Notes under the pieces: model-generated
The model's input: only the letters and a program-made list of their open reading frames with translations
Databases searched by the model: none
What the model was told of the DNA's origin: nothing
Position numbers and translations under genes: made by a program
Shown here: positions 50,732-60,496 of the stretch, one piece after another
Layout: each line of letters starts with the position of its first letter
Numbering within the stretch: position 1 is the first letter of the stretch
Origin: Soonwooa sp032062245
GTDB taxonomy: Bacteria; Bacteroidota; Bacteroidia; Flavobacteriales; Weeksellaceae
Assembly: GCF_032062245.1 (NCBI RefSeq)
Contig: NZ_DAMBQF010000002.1
Span: 62,001-126,000, forward strand
Direction: 5' to 3'
Length of the DNA: 64,000 bases

Positions 50732-52387
50732 TTATGAAAATTGTTTTTTTCTGAGCCAGAAGAACAATGCGCCCAGCACGCCCAAAATCCCTAGTGGTAA
50801 AAGGAGATTGGTCCATTGCCATTTTTGACGTTCAGCATCAATACGTTGTTTGTCGAGAAGACGCATTTCTATATTTCGGTTACGGAGCGCCATCAAGTTG
50901 GAGTCGTCCAAAAGATAATCGAGTGCATTTCTAAGGAATTGCTCGTTGCCATAACGCTGTTGCGTCAGATAATCGAAACCAAGGGGCATCGCTTGACCTT
51001 TTACGGTTTGATTTCTTGCAATGTCACCATCCGCAATGACAATCATTTTGTTGTTAGAACTTTGATTTTTAAAATTCGGGAAGCCATTTTTTTCGCTTCT
51101 TGTGGCATAGGCCGACTGGAATTTTCCTTCCAAAGACACAGCAAAAATCTTAGGCGTAGAAGCTTGCTCCATTACGCCAATGCTGTCCATTTTTACCATC
51201 TCGGACAATGAAACATAATTCGGAATACTCTTGGTAATCGTGTGGTCACTCGACTTAAATAGAACGTTGAATTTTGTATTTTTTCTTGAAAGTGTATCGA
51301 TAGAAGTCGGGAATTCAAGCTTAACAGGATTGATGTTTTTCGTTATAACGTTTTCATTTTGCGCAATACCAAGTGGAAAATAAGGCCACATCAAGTTCGT
51401 GAATTGTGGATTGCCAGCCACTTCGCCAGTCACCAAACGAATTAAGGCGGATTGCTTCATATCTTTAACCAAACCAGGATTAACGCGAACGCCGTAGCTG
51501 AACATCATGTCCGTCAAATTCATGTCAACAGGATATGCCATAATCTTTTTGGATCGGAAAAGCGTGTCCATTTCGGCATTAACAGCATCTAACATCCAAA
51601 GGCTTTTTCCGCCATTCATGATGTATTGGTCAAGGATAACTTTTTCGTTGGTTGTAAAAGCTTTACGAGGTTTTGCAATCACCAAAGCGTCCATTTGTCG
51701 AAGTTTTGGGATGTCAGCAAGACTTAACTCAGTTTTATTTTCTGGGATAATTGGACCAACATTATAATTCTCTAGAGCCATTTCCACAAAGCTGGTGAAT
51801 TCTTGTTTTCCCAATTCGTCTTGGTTAACCAAAAATCCAATATTTTTCTTGTGTTCTTCGGTCATCGCTTTGATGTTTGAAGCAAAATTATACTCTAAAC
51901 TTTCGATGGATTTATTAAGTTGCTCACTAGAATCGATGCCCGTTTGTTGGATAATTAACGGAATTGCAAATCCATAGTCTTCATATTTGATCGCAGCATA
52001 CGGATACATCACGATATTAGTGATTTTTCCGTCTTTGATGTCTGGTAACATCGACGGTTGCATGCCCATCGCTTGTAACGTATCCATCGGAATTTTTTCC
52101 GCAATTGGATCACGGAATTTGTAATCGATTTTAGGATTTATCTTTCGGAATTCGTCCAAAAGGAATTTGGTTTCGTTTTGTAATTGTTTAAACGAAGCGG
52201 GAAAATCGCCATCCAAATAAACTTCGATCATTACAGGTTTTTTGATGGACTCTAAAGTTTTAACAGTGGCATCTGAAAGTGTGTAACGCTTTTCTGAAGT
52301 TAAGTCAAATCGTTTGTAGAACACGCCAAAAATGCCTAACAATAGCAAAAGTCCTACAAGAATATATATGATTTTGTTTTTATTCAT
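50732..52387 (-). CDS. gldG: Gliding-motility ABC transporter component GldG
   Basis: A 551-residue protein with a membrane helix at each end (about 5-25 and 527-546) and a long extracytoplasmic domain between. The ENKTELSLADIPKLRQMDALVIAKP and ILDQYIMNGGKSLWMLDAVNAEMD segments fit the ABC_transp_aux domain of GldG. With GldF and the ATPase GldA (not in this window), it forms the transporter needed for gliding in Flavobacterium johnsoniae. It follows gldF at 21 bp. Confidence 0.93.
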   Translation of the reverse strand: MNKNKIIYILVGLLLLLGIFGVFYKRFDLTSEKRYTLSDATVKTLESIKKPVMIEVYLDGDFPASFKQLQNETKFLLDEFRKINPKIDYKFRDPIAEKIPMDTLQAMGMQPSMLPDIKDGKITNIVMYPYAAIKYEDYGFAIPLIIQQTGIDSSEQLNKSIESLEYNFASNIKAMTEEHKKNIGFLVNQDELGKQEFTSFVEMALENYNVGPIIPENKTELSLADIPKLRQMDALVIAKPRKAFTTNEKVILDQYIMNGGKSLWMLDAVNAEMDTLFRSKKIMAYPVDMNLTDMMFSYGVRVNPGLVKDMKQSALIRLVTGEVAGNPQFTNLMWPYFPLGIAQNENVITKNINPVKLEFPTSIDTLSRKNTKFNVLFKSSDHTITKSIPNYVSLSEMVKMDSIGVMEQASTPKIFAVSLEGKFQSAYATRSEKNGFPNFKNQSSNNKMIVIADGDIARNQTVKGQAMPLGFDYLTQQRYGNEQFLRNALDYLLDDSNLMALRNRNIEMRLLDKQRIDAERQKWQWTNLLLPLGILGVLGALFFWLRKKQFS

Positions 52388-52408
52388 TTTTAAAAAATAT
52401 AGGAAATT

Positions 52409-53137
52409 TTACTTCTTTTTTGATACCGAAAATTGAGCGATTTTAAGACAAATAATCATTACTAATACAAAATAAAATAAATCTCGAGTATCGATAAGTC
52501 CTCTTGTAAAAGACATAAAATGCTGATAAAATCCAAAATTCTGTAAAATAAAATCCGCACCACCAAGTAACTTATAACTTGCTAATTGCTCGATCCCGAA
52601 ATACATGACGAAGCAAAGCAAAACACCCAATAAATACGCCATAATTTGGTTTGACGAAAATGATGATGCCAAAATCCCCAATGCTGAAAATCCGCCAATT
52701 AAAACGATTAATCCAAAATAACTTCCAAAGGTCATTCCCATATCGATGTTGCCTTCGGGAATTCCTAAATTATAAACGGTATAAAAATAAATTAAAGACG
52801 GTATTAAACATAAAACGCCAATCGTCCAAACCGAAAAAAACTTCCCATTAATGATATCCGAAATTTTTAAAGGTTGCGAAAATAGCCACAGCAAAGTCCC
52901 AGATTGTTGCTCTTCTGCCAAACTTCGCATCGTTAAAGCTGGAATGATAAACATCAAAAGCCAAGGCGCCAACACAAAAAAGCTTTGTAAAGATGCGCTC
53001 CCGATGTCTAATATGTTGAAACTGTTTTCGAAGAAGAATAAAAATAAAGCCGATACAAAACTAAAAGCGCCGATGATCACCCATGCGCTCCAGTTTCCGA
53101 AATAGCTCCAAAGTTCTTTTTTTAATATTGCAAACAT
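52409..53137 (-). CDS. gldF: Gliding-motility ABC transporter permease GldF
   Basis: A 242-residue ABC-2 type permease with six hydrophobic helices. The MFAILKKELWSYFGNWSAWVI start and LTMRSLAEEQQSGTLLWLFSQPLKISDII are characteristic. It is the membrane partner of GldG, encoded next. Upstream (53138-53195), on the minus strand, the DNA reads loosely in sevens (TATCAAC, TAAACAA, CACATAC, AAAACAC), a weaker version of the heptad tracts elsewhere. Confidence 0.92.
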   Translation of the reverse strand: MFAILKKELWSYFGNWSAWVIIGAFSFVSALFLFFFENSFNILDIGSASLQSFFVLAPWLLMFIIPALTMRSLAEEQQSGTLLWLFSQPLKISDIINGKFFSVWTIGVLCLIPSLIYFYTVYNLGIPEGNIDMGMTFGSYFGLIVLIGGFSALGILASSFSSNQIMAYLLGVLLCFVMYFGIEQLASYKLLGGADFILQNFGFYQHFMSFTRGLIDTRDLFYFVLVMIICLKIAQFSVSKKK

Positions 53138-53195
53138 GCTTCTTTGTAGTGTTTTGTATGTGTTGTTTAGTTGATATTTCGCTTTTAACTTAGAC

Positions 53196-53741
53196 TTACT
53201 TTTTTCCTTTGTTAACCCATTTGACAGTTGCCATAATCAGCATGATGATAACGATGAAACTCACTAATAATTGCCACCAATACGCGATAATGTAATATTT
53301 TAAAATCACTGTAAAAACAACGCCAAATAGTAAGAACGTTGCAATTTCGTTGATTTGTCGTAGTTTGATATTGGAGGTTTTTAAAGCTTTACCATTTAAG
53401 ATTTGTATGCTTTTCGTTTTTTTCCAAGCCCAAATATGGTAAGATAAAAGTCCGATCAAAAATGTTAATTTTAAATGAAACCAAGACATTTTCATAAGAC
53501 CAGTATTTAATCCAATCATAATCAAACCGCAAGAAAGCATGATGATACCAGCAGGAGCGATGATGATATTCCATAATCTTTTTGCCATGTAGGCATATTG
53601 CTCGCGCAGGATATTTTGTTTTGGATTTTCGAAATCGTCGGTATCTTTATAATACACGAAAATTCTTGGTAAATAAAACATTCCAGCAAAATAGCTGACC
53701 ATAAAAATAATGTGAATCGCTTTGATAATCAAATAGAGCAC
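53196..53741 (-). CDS. hemJ: Protoporphyrinogen IX oxidase HemJ
   Basis: A 181-residue membrane protein with four to five helices (UPF0093/CopD-like). Conserved H10 in IKAIHIIFMVSYFAGMFYLPR and the later MSWFHLKLTFLIGLLSYHIW block fit HemJ, which oxidises protoporphyrinogen IX in haem synthesis. It uses haem itself as a cofactor in known cases. HemN, for the preceding step, is encoded at 37175-38533. Confidence 0.9.
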   Translation of the reverse strand: MLYLIIKAIHIIFMVSYFAGMFYLPRIFVYYKDTDDFENPKQNILREQYAYMAKRLWNIIIAPAGIIMLSCGLIMIGLNTGLMKMSWFHLKLTFLIGLLSYHIWAWKKTKSIQILNGKALKTSNIKLRQINEIATFLLFGVVFTVILKYYIIAYWWQLLVSFIVIIMLIMATVKWVNKGKK

Positions 53742-53865
53742 GTGTCAAATTTTTGCAAATATACTTTTAATTGCTAAAACAAAATTGACAGACCTTAAAT
53801 ATCTTGTAAATTGCAAAATTGTTTTTTTTATCTTTTATTTGCAAAACATTAATAATAAAATAAAA

Positions 53866-56037
53866 ATGAAAAGAATATTACATGTTATTTTCTTGTTTTG
53901 TGCATTTTCTTTATCTTTTGGTCAATCGGGACAAAAAGTAGCGAAGAGAATTATTGATTACAAAACAAGTAAACAAAGTTTTGAAAGCTACAATTTATTT
54001 AAAAAAAACGAGGACGCTAGCAAAAATGCTGTATACAAGCAATCTGCGACTGATGCTATTGTACTAGATCTTGACAAGAAACAATTAGAGAATTTGGTTT
54101 TAAAACGACCAACAGCTATCGAAATGACTTTTCCGTTTCGTGAAAAAATGATTACTGTCGAATTGTTACAGAATGATATTTTTGGAGGTGAAAAGAATTT
54201 GACTGTTCAAACGGACAAAGGGGAATTCAAAAATTATAAACCAGGCGTATATTATCAAGGTATTATTAAAGGTGATGCATCTTCAATAGTTGCGTTTAGT
54301 TTTTTTGAAGATGATGTTGTAGGATTGGCTTCTGATCTTAAGATTGGAAATATCGCATTAGGAAAGGCGGTTTCTTCTGAAGATTTTATTGTTTATTCCG
54401 ATGCTACTTTAACGGGGAAAAGTCAGTTTATTTGTAAGGCTGATGCTTTGATGGAAAATCAAAATCAGAAAATTTCATTTGATCCTGATACAATCTCTAA
54501 AACGGCTCAAACAACCGAGAATTGTGTAAGAGTGTATTATGAAATCTGTAATAAACCTTACATTCAGAATGGGAGAGATGTTACTAAAACAACCAACTGG
54601 ATAACAGCAATCCATAATAATATTGGAACTTTGTACAATAATGATGGCGTTAAAATGTCATTGCATGAGATTTTTGTATGGACTTTAGCTGATCCTTATA
54701 CTGGAAGTTTTGACGAAAATTTAGCAAAGTTTAAGGCTACTCGTACAACTTTTAATGGAGATCTAGCGCATCTCGTTAATTATCCTTCAACGACAAGTGT
54801 AGCTTACCTTAACTCTTTGTGCTCTACAAGTAAATATGCTTATTCCGGTATTAATATGACCTATTCAAATGTGCCAACTTATTCTTGGACTATTATGGCA
54901 ATGACGCATGAGATGGGACATTCTTTAGGTTCGCCACATACGCATGCTTGTGTATGGAATGGTGATAACACGCCAATCGATGGTTGTGGCCCAGTTGGCG
55001 GTTTTTCCGAAGGTTGTGATGGTCCAATTCCCGCAAAAGGAACGATAATGAGTTATTGTCATTTGGTAGGTGGTGTTGGTGTTAACTTGGCATTAGGTTT
55101 TGGTCCGCAGCCAGGCGCGTTAATTCGTCAGACGGTAGACTCCAAAGCTTGTCTTAATACAGATTGTGTGACAGGTTGTAATCCCACGGTGTCCAATCTT
55201 CAGATTTCCAACCTGACTCCAAATTCTCTTACAGCGACAATTATTGATAATAATGGAGGAACTGAATGGAAATATAAAATTGCTAAAACGGATGGTACTG
55301 TTGTTAAGACTGGTGTTGTAACTAATAAAGTCATTAATATTGCTACTTTAGATCCTAATACATATTATACTGTAAGTGTTGGCGTTAATTGTGGTGGCGA
55401 AAACTCTTATGCCTTGACTCAACTTATTATGACAGATGCACAATGGTGTGGTAATAATTATAATTTTACAGATTCTGGAGGCGAAGATCGCGATTATGGT
55501 AATAGTGAAGTTATTATTAAAACTTTTACACCTAGCAATCCTAATGATAAAATAAAGCTAACGTTTACTGAGTTTGTAACAGAACAAGGTGGAGATATGA
55601 TGAGAATTTATGACGGACCTAATATTGCATCAACACCATTTTTACATAACGGTTCAATTAATATTTCGGGAACGCAAAATTTAGGTTCTTTCGAATCGAC
55701 ACACCCGACAGGAGCAATCACAATACGTTTTTCATCTAATGCTTCGGTTGTTGAGAAAGGATGGATTGCGAAAGTAGAATGTAAAACATTATCTACTATT
55801 GATGTTAAAACGATCGGCTTTTCATTAGCTGTTACTGGATCAAAAAATACATTAATAGTAAAATCAAATAAAGTGATTGATAAGTTGGAGATTTTTGATA
55901 TGGCTGGGAAAATTGTTAAAACAGATCTAGCAGTTGACCGAAATTCTGAAGTTAACATTAGTAGACTTGCTGCCGGTGTTTACGTCGCTTATGCAACAAT
56001 TGAAGGACAAGTTATTTCTAAAAAGTTTGTTAAATAA
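53866..56037 (+). CDS. Secreted zinc metalloprotease with CUB-like and type IX sorting domains
   Basis: A 723-residue secreted protease from MKRILHVIFLFCAFSLSFGQ (signal peptide). A propeptide is followed by a reprolysin-like catalytic domain with HEMGHSLGSPH at 348-358 and a Met-turn TIMSYCH about 45 residues later. A fibronectin-like part (about 445-510) and a CUB-like part (about 525-645) follow. The last ~75 residues form a T9SS type A sorting domain (LEIFDMAGKIVK...LAAGVYVAYATIEGQVISKKFVK). It should cross the outer membrane by the type IX system. An upstream in-frame ATG adds an unlikely leader. Confidence 0.93.
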   Translation: MKRILHVIFLFCAFSLSFGQSGQKVAKRIIDYKTSKQSFESYNLFKKNEDASKNAVYKQSATDAIVLDLDKKQLENLVLKRPTAIEMTFPFREKMITVELLQNDIFGGEKNLTVQTDKGEFKNYKPGVYYQGIIKGDASSIVAFSFFEDDVVGLASDLKIGNIALGKAVSSEDFIVYSDATLTGKSQFICKADALMENQNQKISFDPDTISKTAQTTENCVRVYYEICNKPYIQNGRDVTKTTNWITAIHNNIGTLYNNDGVKMSLHEIFVWTLADPYTGSFDENLAKFKATRTTFNGDLAHLVNYPSTTSVAYLNSLCSTSKYAYSGINMTYSNVPTYSWTIMAMTHEMGHSLGSPHTHACVWNGDNTPIDGCGPVGGFSEGCDGPIPAKGTIMSYCHLVGGVGVNLALGFGPQPGALIRQTVDSKACLNTDCVTGCNPTVSNLQISNLTPNSLTATIIDNNGGTEWKYKIAKTDGTVVKTGVVTNKVINIATLDPNTYYTVSVGVNCGGENSYALTQLIMTDAQWCGNNYNFTDSGGEDRDYGNSEVIIKTFTPSNPNDKIKLTFTEFVTEQGGDMMRIYDGPNIASTPFLHNGSINISGTQNLGSFESTHPTGAITIRFSSNASVVEKGWIAKVECKTLSTIDVKTIGFSLAVTGSKNTLIVKSNKVIDKLEIFDMAGKIVKTDLAVDRNSEVNISRLAAGVYVAYATIEGQVISKKFVK

Positions 56038-56057
56038 TTTATTAAGAAATTAAAAAT

Positions 56058-56090
56058 AAAAAAGCGTTTGTTAACAACAAACGCTTTTTT
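56058..56090. terminator. Bidirectional terminator between the metalloprotease and the SAM-hydrolase genes
   Basis: AAAAAAGCGTTTGTT, loop AAC, AACAAACGCTTTTTT: a perfect 15-bp stem with A- and T-runs, serving both convergent genes. Confidence 0.88.
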
Positions 56091-56100
56091 ATTTTAGACT

Positions 56101-56928
56101 TTACTCGAATTCGATATAGATTTTTTCGCCCATATTCATACCGAATAAAGAAGCGGCGCCGTTGTGAAGACTGCCTTTGTATACAGTTAATTCGAGAAGA
56201 TTATTATCATTAAATATAACCGCAGATTTACCGTGATATTCTTGTTCTTGTTCCCAATTTGGGATCAAATCTGTGTATTGATTAAAAATCTTTGTCAAAA
56301 CTATATTCCTGAATTTAATCGTAAAAGATTCGAAATTGCTCGCATGTTTTTCAAAAAGACTTTTATGGATATTTGAGATTACATTTCCAAAATTGTCAAC
56401 ATACATTACTTCGCCGATAATCATTTTTTCGGAAGCTTTGTAGCTTGCATTCACAAAAAAAGTCTCCTTTGTATCTAGCGTTGGACGACCAATAACTTCT
56501 GGCACGCCACCATTAGAAAGGTGGATGGCAGCAGGGACAAAAATATCCGTTGCCGTAAAGTTAATCGTGTCATCAAATCTTTTATTCAGTGTGATTTCGT
56601 AAACGTAATCGGGTTTAATATCGAAAAAAATTAAATTAAGAACGCCGTTGTCAGCCGCTAAAAAGTAATGTCCATCAACTTTTGCGAGGATGTTTTTTCG
56701 GTCTTTATGATAAAAGCTGTCAACGCAAATTATGTGAATACTGCCAGTTGGGAAGCTTTTGTAAGAACTTCTAATAATATAGGCCGTCTGTTGAAGATTG
56801 TAGGCTAAAATATCGTGGCTAATGTCAACCAATTTTATGTTTTCGTTCTGACTAAGAAGACTGCCTTTGATGCAGGCAACGCGATGGTCGACGGTTCCGT
56901 AATCCGAAGTTAAACTTATAATTGGCAT
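56101..56928 (-). CDS. SAM hydroxide adenosyltransferase (DUF62 family)
   Basis: A 275-residue protein from MPIISLTSDYGTVDHRVACIKG, the classic opening of the DUF62/fluorinase-like fold. GSIHIICVDSFYH and NGVLNLIF mark the N-terminal domain; a beta-barrel-like C-terminal domain follows. Family members hydrolyse S-adenosylmethionine to adenosine and methionine. The start at 56928 is chosen six codons inside the earliest ATG because homologs begin there. Confidence 0.9.
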   Translation of the reverse strand: MPIISLTSDYGTVDHRVACIKGSLLSQNENIKLVDISHDILAYNLQQTAYIIRSSYKSFPTGSIHIICVDSFYHKDRKNILAKVDGHYFLAADNGVLNLIFFDIKPDYVYEITLNKRFDDTINFTATDIFVPAAIHLSNGGVPEVIGRPTLDTKETFFVNASYKASEKMIIGEVMYVDNFGNVISNIHKSLFEKHASNFESFTIKFRNIVLTKIFNQYTDLIPNWEQEQEYHGKSAVIFNDNNLLELTVYKGSLHNGAASLFGMNMGEKIYIEFE

Positions 56929-56997
56929 CTCTTTTATTTTATGCAAAATTAACTATAAATATATGCTCAGGTCAAGGCTTTCCTCAAATCAATTCTA

Positions 56998-57005
56998 TAT
57001 ATTTG
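56998..57005 (+). promoter_or_regulatory. Promoter element of phoH
   Basis: TATATTTG, 23 bp before the phoH ATG at 57029. Confidence 0.5.
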
Positions 57006-57028
57006 TTAGGAAAATACTCTGAAAATAT

Positions 57029-57991
57029 ATGTATGAACTAAATTATGAAATTTCTGACATCGATACAAAAATCTTCTATGGTGTACAGAATCAATACTTT
57101 AATTTAATTAAATCTAGCTTTCCAACTCTTAAAATTACGGGTCGCGATAATTATATTTTTGCGATGGGTAATCAAGAAACTTTGGATGTTCTTAAATCTA
57201 GACTTGACGATATTGTTGCTTTTATTTCTAAACATAACAGTATCGATCTCAAAAATGTTGAATCTATTTTAAAAATAAAATCCGAGGAAGAAAAGCAATT
57301 GGTTTTTGACCAAGATATCATTGTTAAAGGTGTTAACGGAAAAGTTATCAAAGCAAAAACATCCAATCTTAAAAAATTAGTAAAAACTACTGATAAGAAA
57401 GATATGGTGTTCGCAATTGGACCTGCCGGAACTGGGAAAACCTATACCAGTGTGGCTTTAGCGGTACGAGCACTTCGTGATAAAGAGGTTAAAAGGATTA
57501 TCTTGACGAGACCAGCTGTGGAAGCGGGCGAGAGTTTGGGATTTTTACCTGGCGACCTCAAAGAAAAATTAGATCCGTATTTGCAACCATTATATGACGC
57601 CCTTCGTGATATGATTCCGCATGAAAAGCTAGAAGGCTTTATGGAAAAGAAAGTTATCGAAGTAGCACCTTTGGCTTTTATGCGTGGACGTACGTTGGAT
57701 GATGCTTTTGTAATTTTGGATGAAGCACAAAATACGACACATTCTCAAATGAAAATGTTTTTAACAAGAATGGGAATGAATGCTAAATTTATTATCACAG
57801 GCGATCCTAGTCAGGTTGACTTGCCTAAAAATCAACAATCTGGACTTCGAGAATCTATGAGGATTTTGAAAGATGTTGAAGAAATTGGTTTTGTGTATTT
57901 AACAGAAGAAGATGTTGTTAGACATCCGGTGGTTAAGAAAATTATCTTGGCTTACAATAAAGAAGATCAACAAAATCAACCAAATAAATAA
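57029..57991 (+). CDS. phoH: PhoH-like ATPase (YbeZ type)
   Basis: A 320-residue P-loop protein. An N-terminal KH-like part (about 1-90) precedes Walker A GPAGTGKT at 131-138; Walker B is FVILDEAQNT near 235, and TRMGMNAKFIITGDPSQVDLP follows. These proteins are RNA-linked ATPases, often near the YbeY rRNA nuclease. It is followed after 9 bp by a lipoprotein gene. Confidence 0.93.
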   Translation: MYELNYEISDIDTKIFYGVQNQYFNLIKSSFPTLKITGRDNYIFAMGNQETLDVLKSRLDDIVAFISKHNSIDLKNVESILKIKSEEEKQLVFDQDIIVKGVNGKVIKAKTSNLKKLVKTTDKKDMVFAIGPAGTGKTYTSVALAVRALRDKEVKRIILTRPAVEAGESLGFLPGDLKEKLDPYLQPLYDALRDMIPHEKLEGFMEKKVIEVAPLAFMRGRTLDDAFVILDEAQNTTHSQMKMFLTRMGMNAKFIITGDPSQVDLPKNQQSGLRESMRILKDVEEIGFVYLTEEDVVRHPVVKKIILAYNKEDQQNQPNK

Positions 57992-58000
57992 TTTTTGAGT

Positions 58001-58447
58001 GTGAAATACTTATATATATTGTTAGTAACTGTTTTAGTATTACAATGTACACCTCAAAATAAAGTAGTTACTTCGGATTCTATCGCTTTTGAGGTGATTC
58101 ATCAATCAAAACTTGAGATGTTAGGAGATAATACTTCCAGAATATTAAATAATCAACAAGAGATTGACTATTTGTATCAGTTTTTGAATGCTTCGCCGAA
58201 AGGTTACGGACAAATTCCTATTCCTGTATATGATGCTAACGAAATGCTCATTGCAATAAATGCAACGCCTAAAACTAAAAATGATATCAAAGTTGTTTCT
58301 ATCGTAAAAAGTGGTGATAAGTTGAATATCATTGGCGAAGATGTCGAAAACCCACAATTAAAACCTGAATCGAGATGGAAAAGTGCGATCATAATCAAGC
58401 TTTCTGGAGTTTATCACAACCAAACTATTAATTTTAATGTTAAATAA
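58001..58447 (+). CDS. Putative lipoprotein
   Basis: A 148-residue protein from a GTG at 58001 (MKYLYILLVTVLVLQC); a TTG two codons earlier is the alternative start. The LVLQ-C end (C16) is a lipobox. The mature region is short and strand-rich, with QQEIDYLYQFLNASPKG and a C-terminal sheet ending NQTINFNVK. Located directly after phoH. Not recognised beyond this. Confidence 0.65.
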   Translation: MKYLYILLVTVLVLQCTPQNKVVTSDSIAFEVIHQSKLEMLGDNTSRILNNQQEIDYLYQFLNASPKGYGQIPIPVYDANEMLIAINATPKTKNDIKVVSIVKSGDKLNIIGEDVENPQLKPESRWKSAIIIKLSGVYHNQTINFNVK

Positions 58448-58490
58448 ATTAACATAATCAAAAAATTTACTAATTCGAAATCTTTTGCAA

Positions 58491-58518
58491 GAGCCTGTGT
58501 AAGCAGGTTTTTGCATTT
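58491..58518 (+). terminator. Weak terminator after the lipoprotein
   Basis: AGCCTG, loop TGTAAG, CAGGTT, then TTTGCATTTTT. Only six pairs with one G-T. Confidence 0.5.
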
Positions 58519-58620
58519 TTAATATATAATGTTTATTTTAAATTTTAACATATTTTATAATTTGGTCTCGAATTTGCATCATAAAAAATATATAACAAAA
58601 TCAATACAAACATTAGAATT

Positions 58621-59109
58621 ATGAAAAAGTTATTTTTAGTAGGTGCTTTAGCACTTTTTGGAGCAATGGACGCTCAATCAGGATTTAAATTAGGAGCTAA
58701 CCTAGGTTTACCAGTTGGAGATTTATCGACAGGTTATGGATTTTCTATTGGTGCAGATGCTTCTTATCTTTGGCCAGTTGCAGCGGACTTTAATGTAGGT
58801 CTTGCATCAGGTTTTCAAACCTATTTTCCGAAATCTGAATATAAGGATTATGGCGTGAAGAATGTAAATCTTGTTCCAATTGCTGCATCAGGGCAGTATC
58901 GTTTCACACCAGAATTTAGCTTAACAGTAGATTTAGGTTACGGGTTTGCATTTTCAGATGGCGAAAGTGACGGTGGTTTCTATTATGCTCCAAAAGCAGC
59001 TTACCACTTTGGTCCTAGCGAGGTTAACTTAAGCTACAGAGGTATTTCTGCTGACGGTGGAAGTTCAGGTTCTGTTAACTTGGGTTATGCGTATTCTTTT
59101 GGGAAGTAA
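58621..59109 (+). CDS. Small outer-membrane beta-barrel protein
   Basis: A 162-residue protein with signal peptide MKKLFLVGALALFGAMDAQ|S and eight amphipathic strands (e.g. FKLGANLGLPVGDLSTGYGF, QYRFTPEFSLTVDLGYGF), ending LGYAYSFGK. Size fits an eight-strand OmpW/OmpX-like barrel. It is the first of three neighbours that share the signal peptide nearly base for base, each with its own terminator. Confidence 0.8.
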   Translation: MKKLFLVGALALFGAMDAQSGFKLGANLGLPVGDLSTGYGFSIGADASYLWPVAADFNVGLASGFQTYFPKSEYKDYGVKNVNLVPIAASGQYRFTPEFSLTVDLGYGFAFSDGESDGGFYYAPKAAYHFGPSEVNLSYRGISADGGSSGSVNLGYAYSFGK

Positions 59110-59134
59110 TTAAGTACTTATATTTTATAAATTT

Positions 59135-59165
59135 AAAGCATCCAGATCTTGGATGCTTTTTTATT
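59135..59165 (+). terminator. Terminator after the first barrel gene
   Basis: AAAGCATCCA, loop GATCT, TGGATGCTTT, then T-run. Confidence 0.85.
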
Positions 59166-59378
59166 TCTCGGTTGTCGAAACTATGATTAGGAAATACTTT
59201 TTTTTGCATGAAACCACTTGTGGTGTTGTTTTTTAATACTCAATGCAAAGTATTTTTAAATTTTTCTAAATAGTTTTCTGAAATCATTGTTAAATGTTAA
59301 ATTGAATATTTATTTTTTAAAGCTAATTTGCTGATATATTTCATAATTTTTGTTAAAAACAGTTAAAATTAATTGATA

Positions 59379-59386
59379 TAAATTTG
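59379..59386 (+). promoter_or_regulatory. Promoter element of the second barrel gene
   Basis: TAAATTTG, 21 bp before the ATG at 59408. The 298-bp gap holds a terminator and otherwise only AT-rich sequence. Confidence 0.5.
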
Positions 59387-59407
59387 CAGCATCAATTTTA
59401 ATCAATT

Positions 59408-60052
59408 ATGAAAAAGTTATTTTTAGTAGGTGCTGTTGCACTTTTCGCATCAGTTAATGCACAGATTGCTCAAGGGACAACATTTATTTCAGGTCAAGTT
59501 GCATATTCAGGTAACGAAAGCAAAGTTACTAGTGATTTTGGAACTAGCGATGAGTCTAAAGAAAATTCATTTGCTGTTGCACCAGTTGTAGGATATTTTG
59601 TAGCGCCTAATTTGGCAATTGGAGTAGGTGTTGGATATCAATCTACTACTTCTGAGCCAGGTGGAATACTTGGTGAAAGTTTTGATAAATCTACAGTTTC
59701 TACTTTTACAGTTGAGCCATTGGTTAGAAAATATTGGAATGTAAGTGATAATTTCTTGTTATTTGGTCAATTGTCTGTTCCTATGGCGTTTGGTAGTCTT
59801 AAAGGTCAAGAAAACGGAGAAGCTGATGTTAAAGGAAATGTTAATTCTTTTGGGGTAGTTGTAAAACCAGGTATCGATTATATTATTTCTCCAAATTGGA
59901 CTATTGAGGCTACAATTGGAGAGTTTGGATATAGATCAACTAGCTTTAAGCCAGAAGAGAATCCTAATAATTTCAAAGTTAAAAATGATAATTATAATTT
60001 CGGACTTAACTTAGGATCAGTTACTTTTGGTGTTAAATATCTTTTCAAATAA
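59408..60052 (+). CDS. Outer-membrane beta-barrel protein
   Basis: A 214-residue protein with signal peptide MKKLFLVGAVALFASVNAQ and about ten predicted strands ending in LGSVTFGVKYLFK with the aromatic C-terminus. Loops are Glu/Ser/Asp rich. Relationship to the neighbours is clear in the signal peptide, less so in the barrel, as expected for paralogs with diverged surface loops. Confidence 0.82.
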   Translation: MKKLFLVGAVALFASVNAQIAQGTTFISGQVAYSGNESKVTSDFGTSDESKENSFAVAPVVGYFVAPNLAIGVGVGYQSTTSEPGGILGESFDKSTVSTFTVEPLVRKYWNVSDNFLLFGQLSVPMAFGSLKGQENGEADVKGNVNSFGVVVKPGIDYIISPNWTIEATIGEFGYRSTSFKPEENPNNFKVKNDNYNFGLNLGSVTFGVKYLFK

Positions 60053-60077
60053 GATTTTACAACAAAATATTTATTTT

Positions 60078-60106
60078 AAGAGCAATCGAAAGGTTGCTCT
60101 TTTTTA
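60078..60106 (+). terminator. Terminator after the second barrel gene
   Basis: AAGAGCAA, loop TCGAAAGG, TTGCTCTT, T-run. Confidence 0.82.
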
Positions 60107-60113
60107 TTTTTAA

Positions 60114-60272
60114 ATATTAAATAAAGTCACATTAGTTGATGACTTTACACCAAAGTTTTTTGCTGAAGTATGATATTCTTTCCAATTAAATAATCATCTT
60201 AAGAATGCGCCTTCGGGCTATTCTATTAGAGCTAATTATCTTAATGTTGGTATAGGTTACCGATTTAACTAA
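60114..60272 (+). pseudogene. 3' remnant of a barrel gene, with an in-frame stop
   Basis: A frame without a start codon reads VDDFTPKFFAEV, a TGA at 60171-60173, then YSFQLNNHLKNAPSGYSIRA and NYLNVGIGYRFN with its own stop at 60270-60272. The end matches barrel C-termini such as NYFQVGVGYKF of the next gene. The TGA would be GGA (Gly) by one change, giving a normal strand turn. The 5' part of the gene is missing. Confidence 0.7.
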
Positions 60273-60446
60273 TTTTTAAATAATAATATAAAGAATGCTC
60301 AACTTTTTTGGGTGTTTTTTTATAAAATTATTTCACTTAATTTTATATAAATTATAATATTTTTCGATAATTTGGTTTTTTATCTGAACATTTTAGTTGT
60401 ATATTTTTTTTTAAATTAAAATTTAACGAGTGAATTTTAGTTAAAT

Positions 60447-60477
60447 TTTGTTAATTTGATAAATAATTATATTTTTG
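60447..60477 (+). promoter_or_regulatory. Promoter of the third barrel gene
   Basis: TTTG at 60447-60450, 19-bp spacer, TATTTTTG at 60470-60477; the ATG is 20 bp on. A near-ideal Bacteroidota promoter. Confidence 0.62.
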
Positions 60478-60496
60478 CGCAATATTTTAATAAACA